A stretch of DNA of 64,000 nucleotides from Amycolatopsis sp. NBC_00345 (GTDB lineage Bacteria > Actinomycetota > Actinomycetes > Mycobacteriales > Pseudonocardiaceae), in NCBI RefSeq assembly GCF_036116635.1, contig NZ_CP107995.1:7936001-8000000 (forward strand), written 5' to 3'. Position 1 is the stretch's first letter. The number at the start of each line of letters is the position of its first letter. Made by a program: the position numbers and the translations under genes. The notes beneath the pieces were generated by a model. That model saw only the letters and a list, made by a program, of their open reading frames with translations, was not told where the DNA came from and did not search any database. Below are positions 53,153 to 60,599 of the stretch, in pieces.

Positions 53153-54487
53153 TCACGCCCCCAGCAGGGCCTGGCCGCAGACGCGGACCACGTTGCCGTT
53201 GACCGCGGCCGACGCCGGGTTCGCGTACCAGGCAATGGTTTCCGCGACGTCCACCGGCAGCCCGCCCTGGCCGAGGCTGGCCAGCCGCCGCCCGGCCTCG
53301 CGGATGAACAGCGGCACGGCGGCCGTCATCTTGGTCTCGATGAACCCCGGCGCGACGGCGTTGATCGTGCCGCCGTACTCCGCGAGCTGCGGCGCGCCGA
53401 CGTTCACCATGCCGATCACGCCCGCCTTCGACGTCGCGTAGTTCGTCTGGCCGACGTTGCCGGCGATGCCCGCGATGGACGAGACGCCGATGATCCGGCC
53501 GTTGGCCTTGAGGACCTTGTCCGCGATCAGCTTGTCGTTGACCGCGAGCTGCGCGGCGAGGTTCACGGTGAGCACGGCGTCCCAGCCTGATTCGGCCATG
53601 TTGCCGAGCGTCTTGTCCCGCGTGATGCCCGCGTTGTGCACGACCACGTCGACGCCGTCGTGCCGGCCGGAGAGGTACTCGGCGAGCTTGGCCGGCGCGT
53701 CGGCCGCGGTGATGTCGAGCTGCAGGGCCGAGCCGCCGATCCGGTTCGCGACCTTGGACAGGTCCGCGCCCTGCGCCGGGATGTCGAGGGCGACGACGTG
53801 CGCGCCGTCGCGGGCCAGCGTCTCGGCGATCGCCTCGCCGATGCCGCGGGAGGCGCCCGTGACCAGCGCGACCTTGCCGTCGAGCGGCTTCTCCCAGTCC
53901 GACGGCGCCTCGGCGGTCAACGCGTGCGTGCCGACGCGGATCACCTGCGCGTCGACGAAGGCGGACTTCGCGGACAGCAGGAAGCGCAGCGTCGACTCGC
54001 TCGCCTCTTCGGCGCCCTCGGCGACGTACACGAGCTGCGCCGTCGCGCCGCGCTTCAGCTCCTTGCCGACGGAGCGCACGAATCCCTCCAACGCCCGCTG
54101 CGCGATCCGCTCCCGGCCCTCGGCCAGCTCCGGCGGCGTGCCGAGCACGACCACGCGGCCGGACGGGCCGACCTTGCGGATCACCGGGTGGAAGAAGCGG
54201 TAGACCTCGCGCAGCTGCCCGGGATCGGTGACGCCGGTGGCGTCGAAGACCAGCGCCGCGTGCCGCTCGACGGGCGCGGTGACCACCTCGATGCCGGCGG
54301 CGGAGAGCTGGCTCTTAAGGGTTTTCTCCAGCCGTCCGCCCGGTGCCGCGCCGACGAGTGCGGGACCCTCGAGTGCGGGCTGCCCGGGCCGGTACCGGCG
54401 GAGGGTGGCGGGACTGGGCAAGCCGAGCTTCGGCACCACGAACTTCCCCAGCGGGGTTTTCGTGAACTGCTGGTACCTGTCAGCCAT
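53153..54487 (-). CDS. fabG4: High-molecular-weight 3-oxoacyl reductase FabG4
   Basis: 444 residues, nearly twice the normal FabG because of an N-terminal flavodoxin-like domain (about 1-210). The C-terminal Rossmann domain has TGASRGIG (cofactor loop), NAG in VVHNAGITRD, the catalytic Ser in GVSSIAGIAGN and YATSK (Tyr/Lys). This is the FabG4 type of M. tuberculosis, which prefers NADH and reduces 3-oxoacyl-CoA. ATG 54487 starts the conserved MADRYQQFTKTPLGKFVV. Divergent from fadA2 across a palindromic operator. Confidence 0.92.
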   Translation of the reverse strand: MADRYQQFTKTPLGKFVVPKLGLPSPATLRRYRPGQPALEGPALVGAAPGGRLEKTLKSQLSAAGIEVVTAPVERHAALVFDATGVTDPGQLREVYRFFHPVIRKVGPSGRVVVLGTPPELAEGRERIAQRALEGFVRSVGKELKRGATAQLVYVAEGAEEASESTLRFLLSAKSAFVDAQVIRVGTHALTAEAPSDWEKPLDGKVALVTGASRGIGEAIAETLARDGAHVVALDIPAQGADLSKVANRIGGSALQLDITAADAPAKLAEYLSGRHDGVDVVVHNAGITRDKTLGNMAESGWDAVLTVNLAAQLAVNDKLIADKVLKANGRIIGVSSIAGIAGNVGQTNYATSKAGVIGMVNVGAPQLAEYGGTINAVAPGFIETKMTAAVPLFIREAGRRLASLGQGGLPVDVAETIAWYANPASAAVNGNVVRVCGQALLGA

Positions 54488-54524
54488 CGGATGCCTCCCG
54501 TGCCGTCTGCGTCACGTCGCAGTC

Positions 54525-54546
54525 TAACCTACTCGCTAGTAGGTTA
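54525..54546. promoter_or_regulatory. Palindromic operator between fabG4 and fadA2
   Basis: TAACCTACT (54525-54533) and AGTAGGTTA (54538-54546) are perfect inverted 9-mers around CGCT. It is the strongest of the four related sites and lies between both divergent start codons, so one repressor could control both directions. Confidence 0.75.
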
Positions 54547-54582
54547 CAGTGTGGAAGGGCCGACTGGAGAGAGGTGTACGTC

Positions 54583-55872
54583 ATGGCGACCAGAAAGACC
54601 GCCGCGGTGCGCAAGGTCGCGGTCATCGGCGGCAACCGGATTCCCTTCGCGAGGTCGAACGGCCCGTATGCGAAGGCGTCGAACCAGGACATGTTCACCG
54701 CCGCGCTCGACGGTCTCGTCAGCCGCTTCTCGCTGCAGGACGAGCTGATCGGCGAGGTCGCCGCCGGCGCCGTGCTCAAGCACTCGAAGGACTTCAACCT
54801 GGCGCGCGAGAGCGTGCTGGGCAGCCGCCTCTCACCGGCGACGCCCGCGTCCGACGTGCAGATGGCGTGCGGCACCGGCCTCCAGGCCGTGATCACCGTG
54901 GCGCACAAGATCGCGCTCGGCGAGATCGACTCGGCGATCGCGGGCGGCGTGGACACCACGAGCGACGCGCCGCTGGCCGTGAACGACGACCTGCGCCAGA
55001 TCCTCGTGCAGCTCAACTCCGCGAAGACGCTGGGCGACCGGCTGAAGCTCGTCGCGAAGCTGCGGCCGGGCCACATCGTGCCGGAGATCCCGCGCAACGC
55101 CGAGCCGCGCACCGGCCTTTCGATGGGCGAGCACGCGGCGCTGACCGCGAAGGTCTGGGAGGTCACGCGCGAGGCCCAGGACGAGCTCGCGGCGGCCAGC
55201 CACCAGAACCTCGCGGCGGCGTACGACCGGGGCTTCTTCGACGACCTGGTGACGCCGTTCCTCAAGCTCGCCCGCGACCAGAACCTGCGGCCGGAGTCCA
55301 GCGTCGAGAAGCTGGCGAAGCTCAAGCCGGTGTACGGCGGCCAGGGCGGCACGATGACGGCGGGCAACTCGACGCCGCTCACCGACGGCGCGTCGACTGT
55401 CCTCCTCGCGACCGACGAGTGGGCGAAGGCGCACAAGCTGCCGGTGCAGGCGTACCTGACGTTCACGCAGACCGCGGCCGTCGACTACGTCCACGGCGAC
55501 GAGGGACTGCTGATGGCCCCCGCGTACGCCGTGCCGCGGATGCTGGCGCGAGCGGGACTTTCGTTGCAGGACTTCGACTACTACGAGATCCACGAGGCGT
55601 TCGCGTCGCAGGTGCTCGCCACGCTCAAGGCGTGGGAGGACCCGGCGTTCGCCAAGGAGAAGCTCGGCCTGGACGAGCCGCTCGGCTCGATCGACCGGAC
55701 CAAGCTGAACGTCAACGGCTCGTCGCTCGCCGCGGGGCACCCGTTCGCCGCGACCGGCGGCCGGATCGTCGCCACGCTGGCGAAGCTGCTGAACGAGAAG
55801 GGCTCGGGCCGCGGCCTGATCTCGATCTGCGCGGCCGGCGGCCAGGGCGTCACCGCGATCCTGGAGAAGTAG
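54583..55872 (+). CDS. fadA2: FadA2-type acetyl-CoA C-acyltransferase (thiolase)
   Basis: 429 residues. The thiolase nucleophile Cys lies in QMACGTGLQAV (about 92), the His in GSSLAAGHPFAATGGR (about 383) and the second Cys in ISICAAGGQG near the end. It cleaves 3-oxoacyl-CoA at the end of each beta-oxidation cycle, or runs in the synthetic direction. ATG 54583 is chosen because GGAGAGAGG at 54566-54574 is correctly spaced; GTG 54574 is too close. It matches mycobacterial FadA2, which sits beside fabG4 in the same divergent arrangement. Confidence 0.93.
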   Translation: MATRKTAAVRKVAVIGGNRIPFARSNGPYAKASNQDMFTAALDGLVSRFSLQDELIGEVAAGAVLKHSKDFNLARESVLGSRLSPATPASDVQMACGTGLQAVITVAHKIALGEIDSAIAGGVDTTSDAPLAVNDDLRQILVQLNSAKTLGDRLKLVAKLRPGHIVPEIPRNAEPRTGLSMGEHAALTAKVWEVTREAQDELAAASHQNLAAAYDRGFFDDLVTPFLKLARDQNLRPESSVEKLAKLKPVYGGQGGTMTAGNSTPLTDGASTVLLATDEWAKAHKLPVQAYLTFTQTAAVDYVHGDEGLLMAPAYAVPRMLARAGLSLQDFDYYEIHEAFASQVLATLKAWEDPAFAKEKLGLDEPLGSIDRTKLNVNGSSLAAGHPFAATGGRIVATLAKLLNEKGSGRGLISICAAGGQGVTAILEK

Positions 55873-55875
55873 GCC

Positions 55876-55918
55876 GGACGTAGGTGCCCTGAAGGCCACC
55901 TTCAGGGCACCTACGTCC
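55876..55918. repeat. 18-bp palindrome with a nearby partial copy, between convergent genes
   Basis: Bases 55876-55893 pair perfectly with 55901-55918 around GGCCACC. CCTTCAGGGCAC recurs at 55929-55940 directly downstream. It starts three bases after the fadA2 stop and ends 50 bases before the DoxX stop, so it can act as a shared terminator. A 15/16 match to its TGCCCTGAAGGCCACC half is at 41971-41986. Confidence 0.7.
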
Positions 55919-55967
55919 CTCATGGTGGCCTTCAGGGCACAACGGGAAAGGGGCCGTAGCGGCGCGA

Positions 55968-56507
55968 TCAGTGGGAGAGGGCCTTCTCGGCCTTCTTGCT
56001 CAGCTTGTCGGCGCGCTTGCTCGCCTTCCGGCCCAGCTTGTCGGCGCCCTGGCCGGCCTTCTTGGCGGCACGGCGGGCGCGCCAGCCCAGCGACGGCTTG
56101 CCCGCGGTGTCGCTCACGGCGAGCAGCAGCCCGCCGGCGAGGCCCGCGTTCTTGAGGAACTGCACCTGCTGCGCCTGCTTCTCGGCGGGGTCCTTGATCT
56201 CCCAGAACCGGTGCGCGGCCAGCGTGGTCGGCACCAGCGTGCCGATCAGCGCCAGCGACGCGAGCCGCGGCGCCTTGCCCGACGCCAGCGCGAGGCCCGC
56301 GCCGATCTTCACGGCCGCGTCGATGCGGACGAGCGTCACCGGGTCGCGCGGCACCTGGTCCGGCACCAGGCCCTCGACCTTGTCGAACGTGTCGGTGAGG
56401 AAGGGTTCGACCGCCTTCGCGTGCCCCTGGGTGTCGCGGAGCATGCCGATACCGCCGTAGATGAAGATCGACGCGAGCAGTGGACGGGCCACCCGACGCA
56501 GTATCAC
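55968..56507 (-). CDS. DoxX-family membrane protein
   Basis: 179 residues with about four transmembrane helices in the first 135 (LLASIFIYGGIGML, VKIGAGLALASG, LASLALIGTLVPTTLAAHRFW, AGLAGGLLLAVSD) and a Lys-rich cytoplasmic tail (about 140-179; AKKAGQGADKLGRKASKRADK). DoxX proteins are linked to redox and thiol-stress responses. GTG 56507 is the start. A 12-base direct repeat lies upstream at 56542-56567. Confidence 0.87.
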   Translation of the reverse strand: MILRRVARPLLASIFIYGGIGMLRDTQGHAKAVEPFLTDTFDKVEGLVPDQVPRDPVTLVRIDAAVKIGAGLALASGKAPRLASLALIGTLVPTTLAAHRFWEIKDPAEKQAQQVQFLKNAGLAGGLLLAVSDTAGKPSLGWRARRAAKKAGQGADKLGRKASKRADKLSKKAEKALSH

Positions 56508-56895
56508 GGTCGTCGCCTTTCCTGGAATGTCGGCACTGTGCTGGTCAAACCTAGGTGGTCAAACCTACGCCTGGGTTTCCCCGCGGGCCCACCGCCGAAC
56601 CGCGCTAGTGGCGCATACGTGAATATCGCGTTTTTCCTAGATTCCCTCAGACGACGGTAGCGTCGCGGAAGATCCACAGCCGGAGGGAACCCGGACGGCC
56701 GAGCCGTCGTCGGAGTGGACGCTGGGGGTAGGGATGGACGGGGCTGCAGACCCGGCCATCCCTCGTGACCAGCCACGGGAGCGGCCCACCGCGTCCCGCC
56801 CGGCGAAGATCCCCCGACCAGGTGACCGGCGACACGCCCTAGCGATGTATGGCCGAATATCGGACCCGTCCTAGATACGTCGATACGGTGACAGA
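56508..56895. other. 388-bp divergent region between DoxX and the AAA ATPase
   Basis: No gene is supported. TGGTCAAACCTA occurs twice (56542-56553 and 56556-56567, period 14), a candidate operator in the doxX promoter. TACGGT at 56884-56889 lies six bases before the ATPase GTG, a leaderless-promoter geometry. CTAG occurs repeatedly (for example near 56551, 56604, 56637, 56836 and 56871), which is unusual for this genome. Confidence 0.45.
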
Positions 56896-58086
56896 GTGGA
56901 CCCCATCCGCAATCCCTTCGCCCCCGGCGCCGGACAGCGGCCGCCGGAGCTGGCGGGGCGGGAGCGTGAGCTCAAGGCATTCGAGGTGGTGCTGGAGCGG
57001 GTCGCCCGCGGCCGTCCCGAGCGCAGCCTGGTGCTGACCGGGCTGCGGGGCGTCGGCAAGACGGTGCTGCTGGGGGAGCTGCGGTCGATGGCCGTCCGGC
57101 ACGGGTGGGGTGCCGGGAAGATCGAGGCGCGGCCGGACGCCGAGCTGCGGCGGCCGCTGTCCGCCGCGCTGCACCGGGCCATCCGGGACCTCGCCGTGCG
57201 GCACCGCGCGCCGGACCGGGTGGAAGAGGTGCTGGGCGTGCTCAAGGCGTTCGCGCTGCGGGCCAACAAGTCGGACGCCAAGCTGCGCGACCGCTGGCAG
57301 CCCGGCATCGACGCGCCCGCCGCGCAGGGGCGCGCGGACTCCGGCGACATCGAGATCGACCTGGTCGAGCTGTTCACCGACGTCGCGGACCTGGCGGCGG
57401 ACGTCGGAACCGGCGTGGCGCTGCTGATCGACGAGATCCAGGACCTGCAGCCGGACGACGTCTCGGCGCTGTGCGCGGCGTGCCACGAGCTGTCGCAGTC
57501 CGGGGCGCCGCTGGTGGTCGTCGGGGCGGGGCTGCCGCACGTGCCGGCGGTGCTGTCCGCGTCCAAGTCGTACTCCGAGCGGCTCTTCCGCTACGCCCGG
57601 ATCGACCGGCTGGAGCGCGAGGACGCCGACCTCGCCGTGATGGCGCCCATCGAACGCGAGGACGCCGGCATCGAGCCGGAGGCCCTCGACGCGCTGTTCG
57701 ACGCGTCCGGCGGTTACCCCTACTTCATCCAGGCCTACGGCAAGGCCGCCTGGGACGCCGCGCCCGCCGACCCGATCACGGTCAAGGACGTGCAGGTCGC
57801 CGCGCCCGAAGCGGAGGCCGAGCTGGCCGTGGGCTTCTTCGGCTCGCGGTACGAGCGCGCGACCCCCGCCGAACGCGAGTACCTGCTCGCGATGGCCGAG
57901 CTGACGCAGGGCCGCGACGAGCCCGCCGGCACCGCCGACGTGGCCGTCTACCTGGGACGCAAGCCTTCGTCGCTGTCGCCGGCGCGCGACAACCTGATGA
58001 AGAAGGGCCTGGTCTTCTCCGCGGAGCGCGGCCAGATCGCCTTCACTGTGCCGCACTTCGGCCACTACCTGCTCGGCCGCGACTGA
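56896..58086 (+). CDS. AAA/STAND-like ATP-binding protein
   Basis: 396-residue cytoplasmic protein. Walker A GLRGVGKTV (about 49-57), Walker B ALLIDEIQDL (about 175-184), a sensor-like segment GAPLVVVGAGLPH, and a C-terminal winged-helix-like part (YLLAMAELTQG...DVAVYLGRKPSSLSPARDNLMKKGLV). The overall layout (FVGREREL-type start, here LAGRERELKAFE) matches archaeal/actinobacterial AAA_16-like ATPases, which sense nucleic acid or protein ligands. GTG 56896 fits a leaderless message. No partner gene is adjacent, and the function is unknown. Confidence 0.8.
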   Translation: MDPIRNPFAPGAGQRPPELAGRERELKAFEVVLERVARGRPERSLVLTGLRGVGKTVLLGELRSMAVRHGWGAGKIEARPDAELRRPLSAALHRAIRDLAVRHRAPDRVEEVLGVLKAFALRANKSDAKLRDRWQPGIDAPAAQGRADSGDIEIDLVELFTDVADLAADVGTGVALLIDEIQDLQPDDVSALCAACHELSQSGAPLVVVGAGLPHVPAVLSASKSYSERLFRYARIDRLEREDADLAVMAPIEREDAGIEPEALDALFDASGGYPYFIQAYGKAAWDAAPADPITVKDVQVAAPEAEAELAVGFFGSRYERATPAEREYLLAMAELTQGRDEPAGTADVAVYLGRKPSSLSPARDNLMKKGLVFSAERGQIAFTVPHFGHYLLGRD

Positions 58087-58104
58087 CGTTCCCGGCTGGG
58101 CTCG

Positions 58105-58180
58105 CTAGGACTCGCTACCGCTTTATGACGTCGCCTAGAGGTATCTAGCTATTTTGCTAGACAGGCCTAGGCAGTGCTAG
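58105..58180. repeat. Cluster of CTAG tetranucleotides downstream of the ATPase
   Basis: CTAG occurs six times in 76 bp (58105, 58135, 58145, 58157, 58167, 58177) in a stretch that also has AT-rich pieces (TAGCTATTTTGCTAG). CTAG is normally rare in high-GC actinobacteria. Confidence 0.6.
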
Positions 58181-58236
58181 CGCGTTACCCGCGAGTGATC
58201 GGCGACACGCGATCTGTCCGGCCGTCACCCATTCGC

Positions 58237-58310
58237 CACCGTTGATTCATCGGCAAGTGCGCCGCATCACCGTAGATTCGTTGGCGATCTTGTGAAAAAA
58301 GGTGCATACT
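58237..58310 (+). promoter_or_regulatory. Direct repeats and promoter of the small basic protein gene
   Basis: CACCGTTGATTCATCGGCAA (58237-58256) and CACCGTAGATTCGTTGGCGA (58268-58287) agree at 16 of 20 positions with a 31-bp period. TTGGCG (58281-58286) and CATACT (58305-58310), 18 bp apart, form a sigma-70-type promoter partly overlapped by the second repeat. A weak match to the fatty-acid operator, TTACCCGCGAGTGA, is at 58185-58198. Confidence 0.5.
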
Positions 58311-58354
58311 TAAGGCACAACCAACGAAGACCTCTTAAGGGGATGCAGAAACCA

Positions 58355-58504
58355 ATGAGCAACATCGCCGCCAAGCTCCGTGCCCGCCGCGCCGAGGTTC
58401 GTACTCGCCGGGCTCTGAACCGGGCGATCGACACCGCGGCCACCTCCACGGTGCGCCAGGAGCTCATCGCTCTCGCCCAGGCTCGTCAGCCGTTCATGCG
58501 CTGA
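58355..58504 (+). CDS. Small very basic hypothetical protein
   Basis: 49 residues (MSNIAAKLRARRAEVRTRRALNR at the start is split by Ala-Arg helices; the end is ALAQARQPFMR). Nine Arg and only two Glu in the first half give a strongly positive amphipathic helix, so nucleic-acid or membrane-surface binding is possible. AAGGGG at 58337-58342 precedes ATG 58343 by no bases and ATG 58355 by 12, so the start is uncertain by four codons. It has its own promoter and terminator, which supports a real gene. I do not recognise a family. Confidence 0.6.
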   Translation: MSNIAAKLRARRAEVRTRRALNRAIDTAATSTVRQELIALAQARQPFMR

Positions 58505-58603
58505 CCGAGCACACCCAGTTGGTGTGTCACCCACATGAGTGACCTACACCACAGATATCCGTGGGTGTAACGCCGCGCTGAGTAGCGCCGATACCCACTA
58601 CGA

Positions 58604-58646
58604 CCCCGTGATGCTGGCGGACCCCCGACCTGGCAGCATCACGGGG
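58604..58646 (+). terminator. Terminator after the small basic protein gene
   Basis: CCCCGTGATGCTG (58604-58616) pairs perfectly with 58634-58646 around a 17-base loop, followed by TTTC. An additional weaker stem, GTGGGT with ACCCAC (58561-58598), lies just before it. Confidence 0.7.
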
Positions 58647-58717
58647 TTTCCATCTGTCCGGGCCCCTTTGCCCGCTCCCCGTAAAACCCTTGCCACGGAC
58701 GGCCTCTGGCGCGATCC

Positions 58718-58751
58718 TTGACCTCGTCAACGAATCTGTTGAGGTGGTCAA
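58718..58751. promoter_or_regulatory. Palindromic operator overlapping the MarR-GNAT start
   Basis: TTGACCTCGTCAAC (58718-58731) and GTTGAGGTGGTCAA (58738-58751) form an inverted repeat with 11 of 14 matches around GAATCT. It covers the ribosome site of the MarR-fusion gene, as expected for MarR autorepression. Confidence 0.6.
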
Positions 58752-59680
58752 TGAACAAGTCGCGCCTGACCGACCGCGTCGCCACGGTGCGCGCGTTCAA
58801 CCGCCTCTACACCGGCGTGATCGGCATCCTCGACGAAGGACCGGCCGACGCCGAGTACTCGCTGAGTGAAGCCCGGGTGCTGTTCGAACTGGCCCAACAG
58901 GACCAGCTCCACGTCAGCGACCTGCGCAAACGTCTTGATCTCGACGCCGGTTACGCCAGCCGCCTGCTCGCCCGGCTCGAAGGCCGCGGCCTGCTCGTGC
59001 GCGAGCGGAGCGGCACCGACGCCCGTCGCCAGCTCGTCTGGCTCACCGACGAAGGCCGCGCCGCGTTCGCCGATCTCAACGACCGGTCGACGCGGCAGAT
59101 CGGCGGCCTGCTCGAACGGTTTCCGGACGAAGACCAGCGCCGGCTGCTCGGCGCGATGCGGACCATCACGGCCCTGGTCGACGAACGGGAGCAAGACCAC
59201 ACGATCGTGCTACGAGCCCTCCGTCCGGGTGATCTTGGCTGGGTCGTGCACCGGCACGGCACCCTGTACGCCCGCGAGTACGGCTGGGACGAGCGTTTCG
59301 AGGCCATCGTCGCCCGCGTCGTCGCCGATTTCGCCGAGGGCCGCGGCAACCCGAGGCAGGCCGGCTGGATCGCCGAACTGGGCGGCGAACGCGTCGGCAG
59401 CGTCTTCTGCATGCCGGGCTCGGACGACCGGACGGCCAAGCTGCGGCTCCTCCTGCTGGAGCCGGCCGCCCGCGGCCGCGGTGTCGGGAAGCGGCTGGTG
59501 CGCGAGTGCGTCGAGTTCGCCCGCGCGCACGGCTACGCGGCCATGGAACTGTGGACGGTGTCCCTGCTCGACGCCGCCCGCGGGATCTACCAGCGGGCCG
59601 GGTTCGAGCTGGTCGACGAGGAGCCGACCGACGATTTCGGGCCGACGGTGACGAGTCAGACCTGGCGGCTGGAGCTGTAG
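58751..59680 (+). CDS. MarR-GNAT fusion protein
   Basis: 309 residues. The N-terminal MarR winged helix (about 1-145; YSLSEARVLFELAQ, LDAGYASRLLARLEGRGLLVRERSGTDARRQLVWLTDEG) is fused to a GNAT acetyltransferase (about 155-309), with the acetyl-CoA loop LEPAARGRGVGKRLV and the terminal YQRAGFEL. It probably regulates its own promoter and acetylates an unknown amine or protein. ATG 58751 follows GAGGTGG at 58741-58747; the longer frame lacks a site. The next gene starts directly after its stop. Confidence 0.9.
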   Translation: MNKSRLTDRVATVRAFNRLYTGVIGILDEGPADAEYSLSEARVLFELAQQDQLHVSDLRKRLDLDAGYASRLLARLEGRGLLVRERSGTDARRQLVWLTDEGRAAFADLNDRSTRQIGGLLERFPDEDQRRLLGAMRTITALVDEREQDHTIVLRALRPGDLGWVVHRHGTLYAREYGWDERFEAIVARVVADFAEGRGNPRQAGWIAELGGERVGSVFCMPGSDDRTAKLRLLLLEPAARGRGVGKRLVRECVEFARAHGYAAMELWTVSLLDAARGIYQRAGFELVDEEPTDDFGPTVTSQTWRLEL

Positions 59681-59992
59681 ATGTTCGTTGTGTACTGCGC
59701 CGTCTGCGACCGCCGCACGCTGCTGGGCGTCGACGAGGTCGACTGGGTCGAGAACCTGGCCCGCGGCATGATCTCCGTGTCCGGCCACTGCCCGCGGGGC
59801 CACGAAGTCGTCGTGCTGACCGGCGACGCGTTCACGCCGCACGAGGACCCGCGGTATTTCGGCCCGGCGCCGCGCGTGTGGACGAAGCCGCTGGCCCGGC
59901 TGCGCGCGTGGCTGCGGGCCCGGCTGCGCGGTCGGTTGCGCAGCCGGTTCGAGGTCAGCCGCGACCTGCCCGGGCCGTTCTACCGCTTCTGA
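59681..59992 (+). CDS. Small zinc-ribbon-like hypothetical protein
   Basis: 103 residues. YCAVC (about 5-9) and HCPRGH (about 36-41) provide four Cys/His ligands suited to a zinc site, followed by an Arg-rich tail (RLRAWLRARLRGRLRSRFEV). The ATG follows the MarR-GNAT stop with no gap, so the two are coupled. Its 3' end overlaps the facing AhpD-like gene by 13 bp. Function unknown; a protein- or RNA-binding partner of the acetyltransferase is possible. Confidence 0.65.
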   Translation: MFVVYCAVCDRRTLLGVDEVDWVENLARGMISVSGHCPRGHEVVVLTGDAFTPHEDPRYFGPAPRVWTKPLARLRAWLRARLRGRLRSRFEVSRDLPGPFYRF

Positions 59993-60555
59993 CGGCCCAT
60001 CGCGTAGAACTCGGCGTTCGGCTTGAGCGCGGTCAGGTGCGCGAGCCGGTTGGACATGGCGAACAGCGCGGTGATGGCTCCGACGTCCCAAATCTCGTCC
60101 TCGGTGAGCCCCGCGTCGCGCGCCGCCTCGAGGTCGGGCTCGCCGAACAGCGCGGAGTCCTGCGCGAGCGCCAGCGCGAGGTCGACGATCGCGCGGCCGC
60201 GCTCGTCCAGCTCGACCTGCCACGGGTTGCTCGACACCCGGTCGGCCAGCTCTGGGTCCTTCGCGCGGATCCGCAGGATCGCCCCGTGCGCCACGACGCA
60301 GTAGGTGCAGTGGTTGGCCCCGGACGTCGCGACGACCACCAGCTCGCGCTCGGCCTTCGTGAGTCCGCCCTCGCGTTCCATCAGCGCGTCGTGGTAGTCG
60401 AGGAACGCCCTCAGCTCCGCTGGACGGTGCCCCAGCGCGCGGAAGATGTTGGGCGTGAACCCGGACTTCTCCGCAATAGCGCCAATGCGCTCGCGCAGGT
60501 CGGCTGGCAGGTCTTCGAGTTCCGTCACCGGGAACCGGCTCACCGCGTCGCTCAT
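59980..60555 (-). CDS. AhpD-like peroxidase-related protein (carboxymuconolactone decarboxylase fold)
   Basis: 191-residue helical protein. The family motif E-x(n)-VATSGANHCTYCVVAHG (about 72-90) carries the redox CxxC and the following His of AhpD-type alkylhydroperoxidases. SGFTPNIFRALGHRP at the N-terminus and a C-terminal NRLAHLTALKPNAEFY are typical of the peroxidase-related subfamily. Probable role: thiol-dependent reduction of peroxides. ATG 60555 is a clean start. It is monocistronic. Confidence 0.88.
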   Translation of the reverse strand: MSDAVSRFPVTELEDLPADLRERIGAIAEKSGFTPNIFRALGHRPAELRAFLDYHDALMEREGGLTKAERELVVVATSGANHCTYCVVAHGAILRIRAKDPELADRVSSNPWQVELDERGRAIVDLALALAQDSALFGEPDLEAARDAGLTEDEIWDVGAITALFAMSNRLAHLTALKPNAEFYAMGRQKR

Positions 60556-60599
60556 GGCTCCACGCTAACCCGTGCGTTCTCCTCCCGCGGCCGCCCCGG

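Noticed and set aside
58185..58198. TTACCCGCGAGTGA as a fifth fatty-acid operator
   Set aside because: It breaks the terminal GTA half and lies 170 bp from the next start, near no lipid gene; kept only as a weak match.
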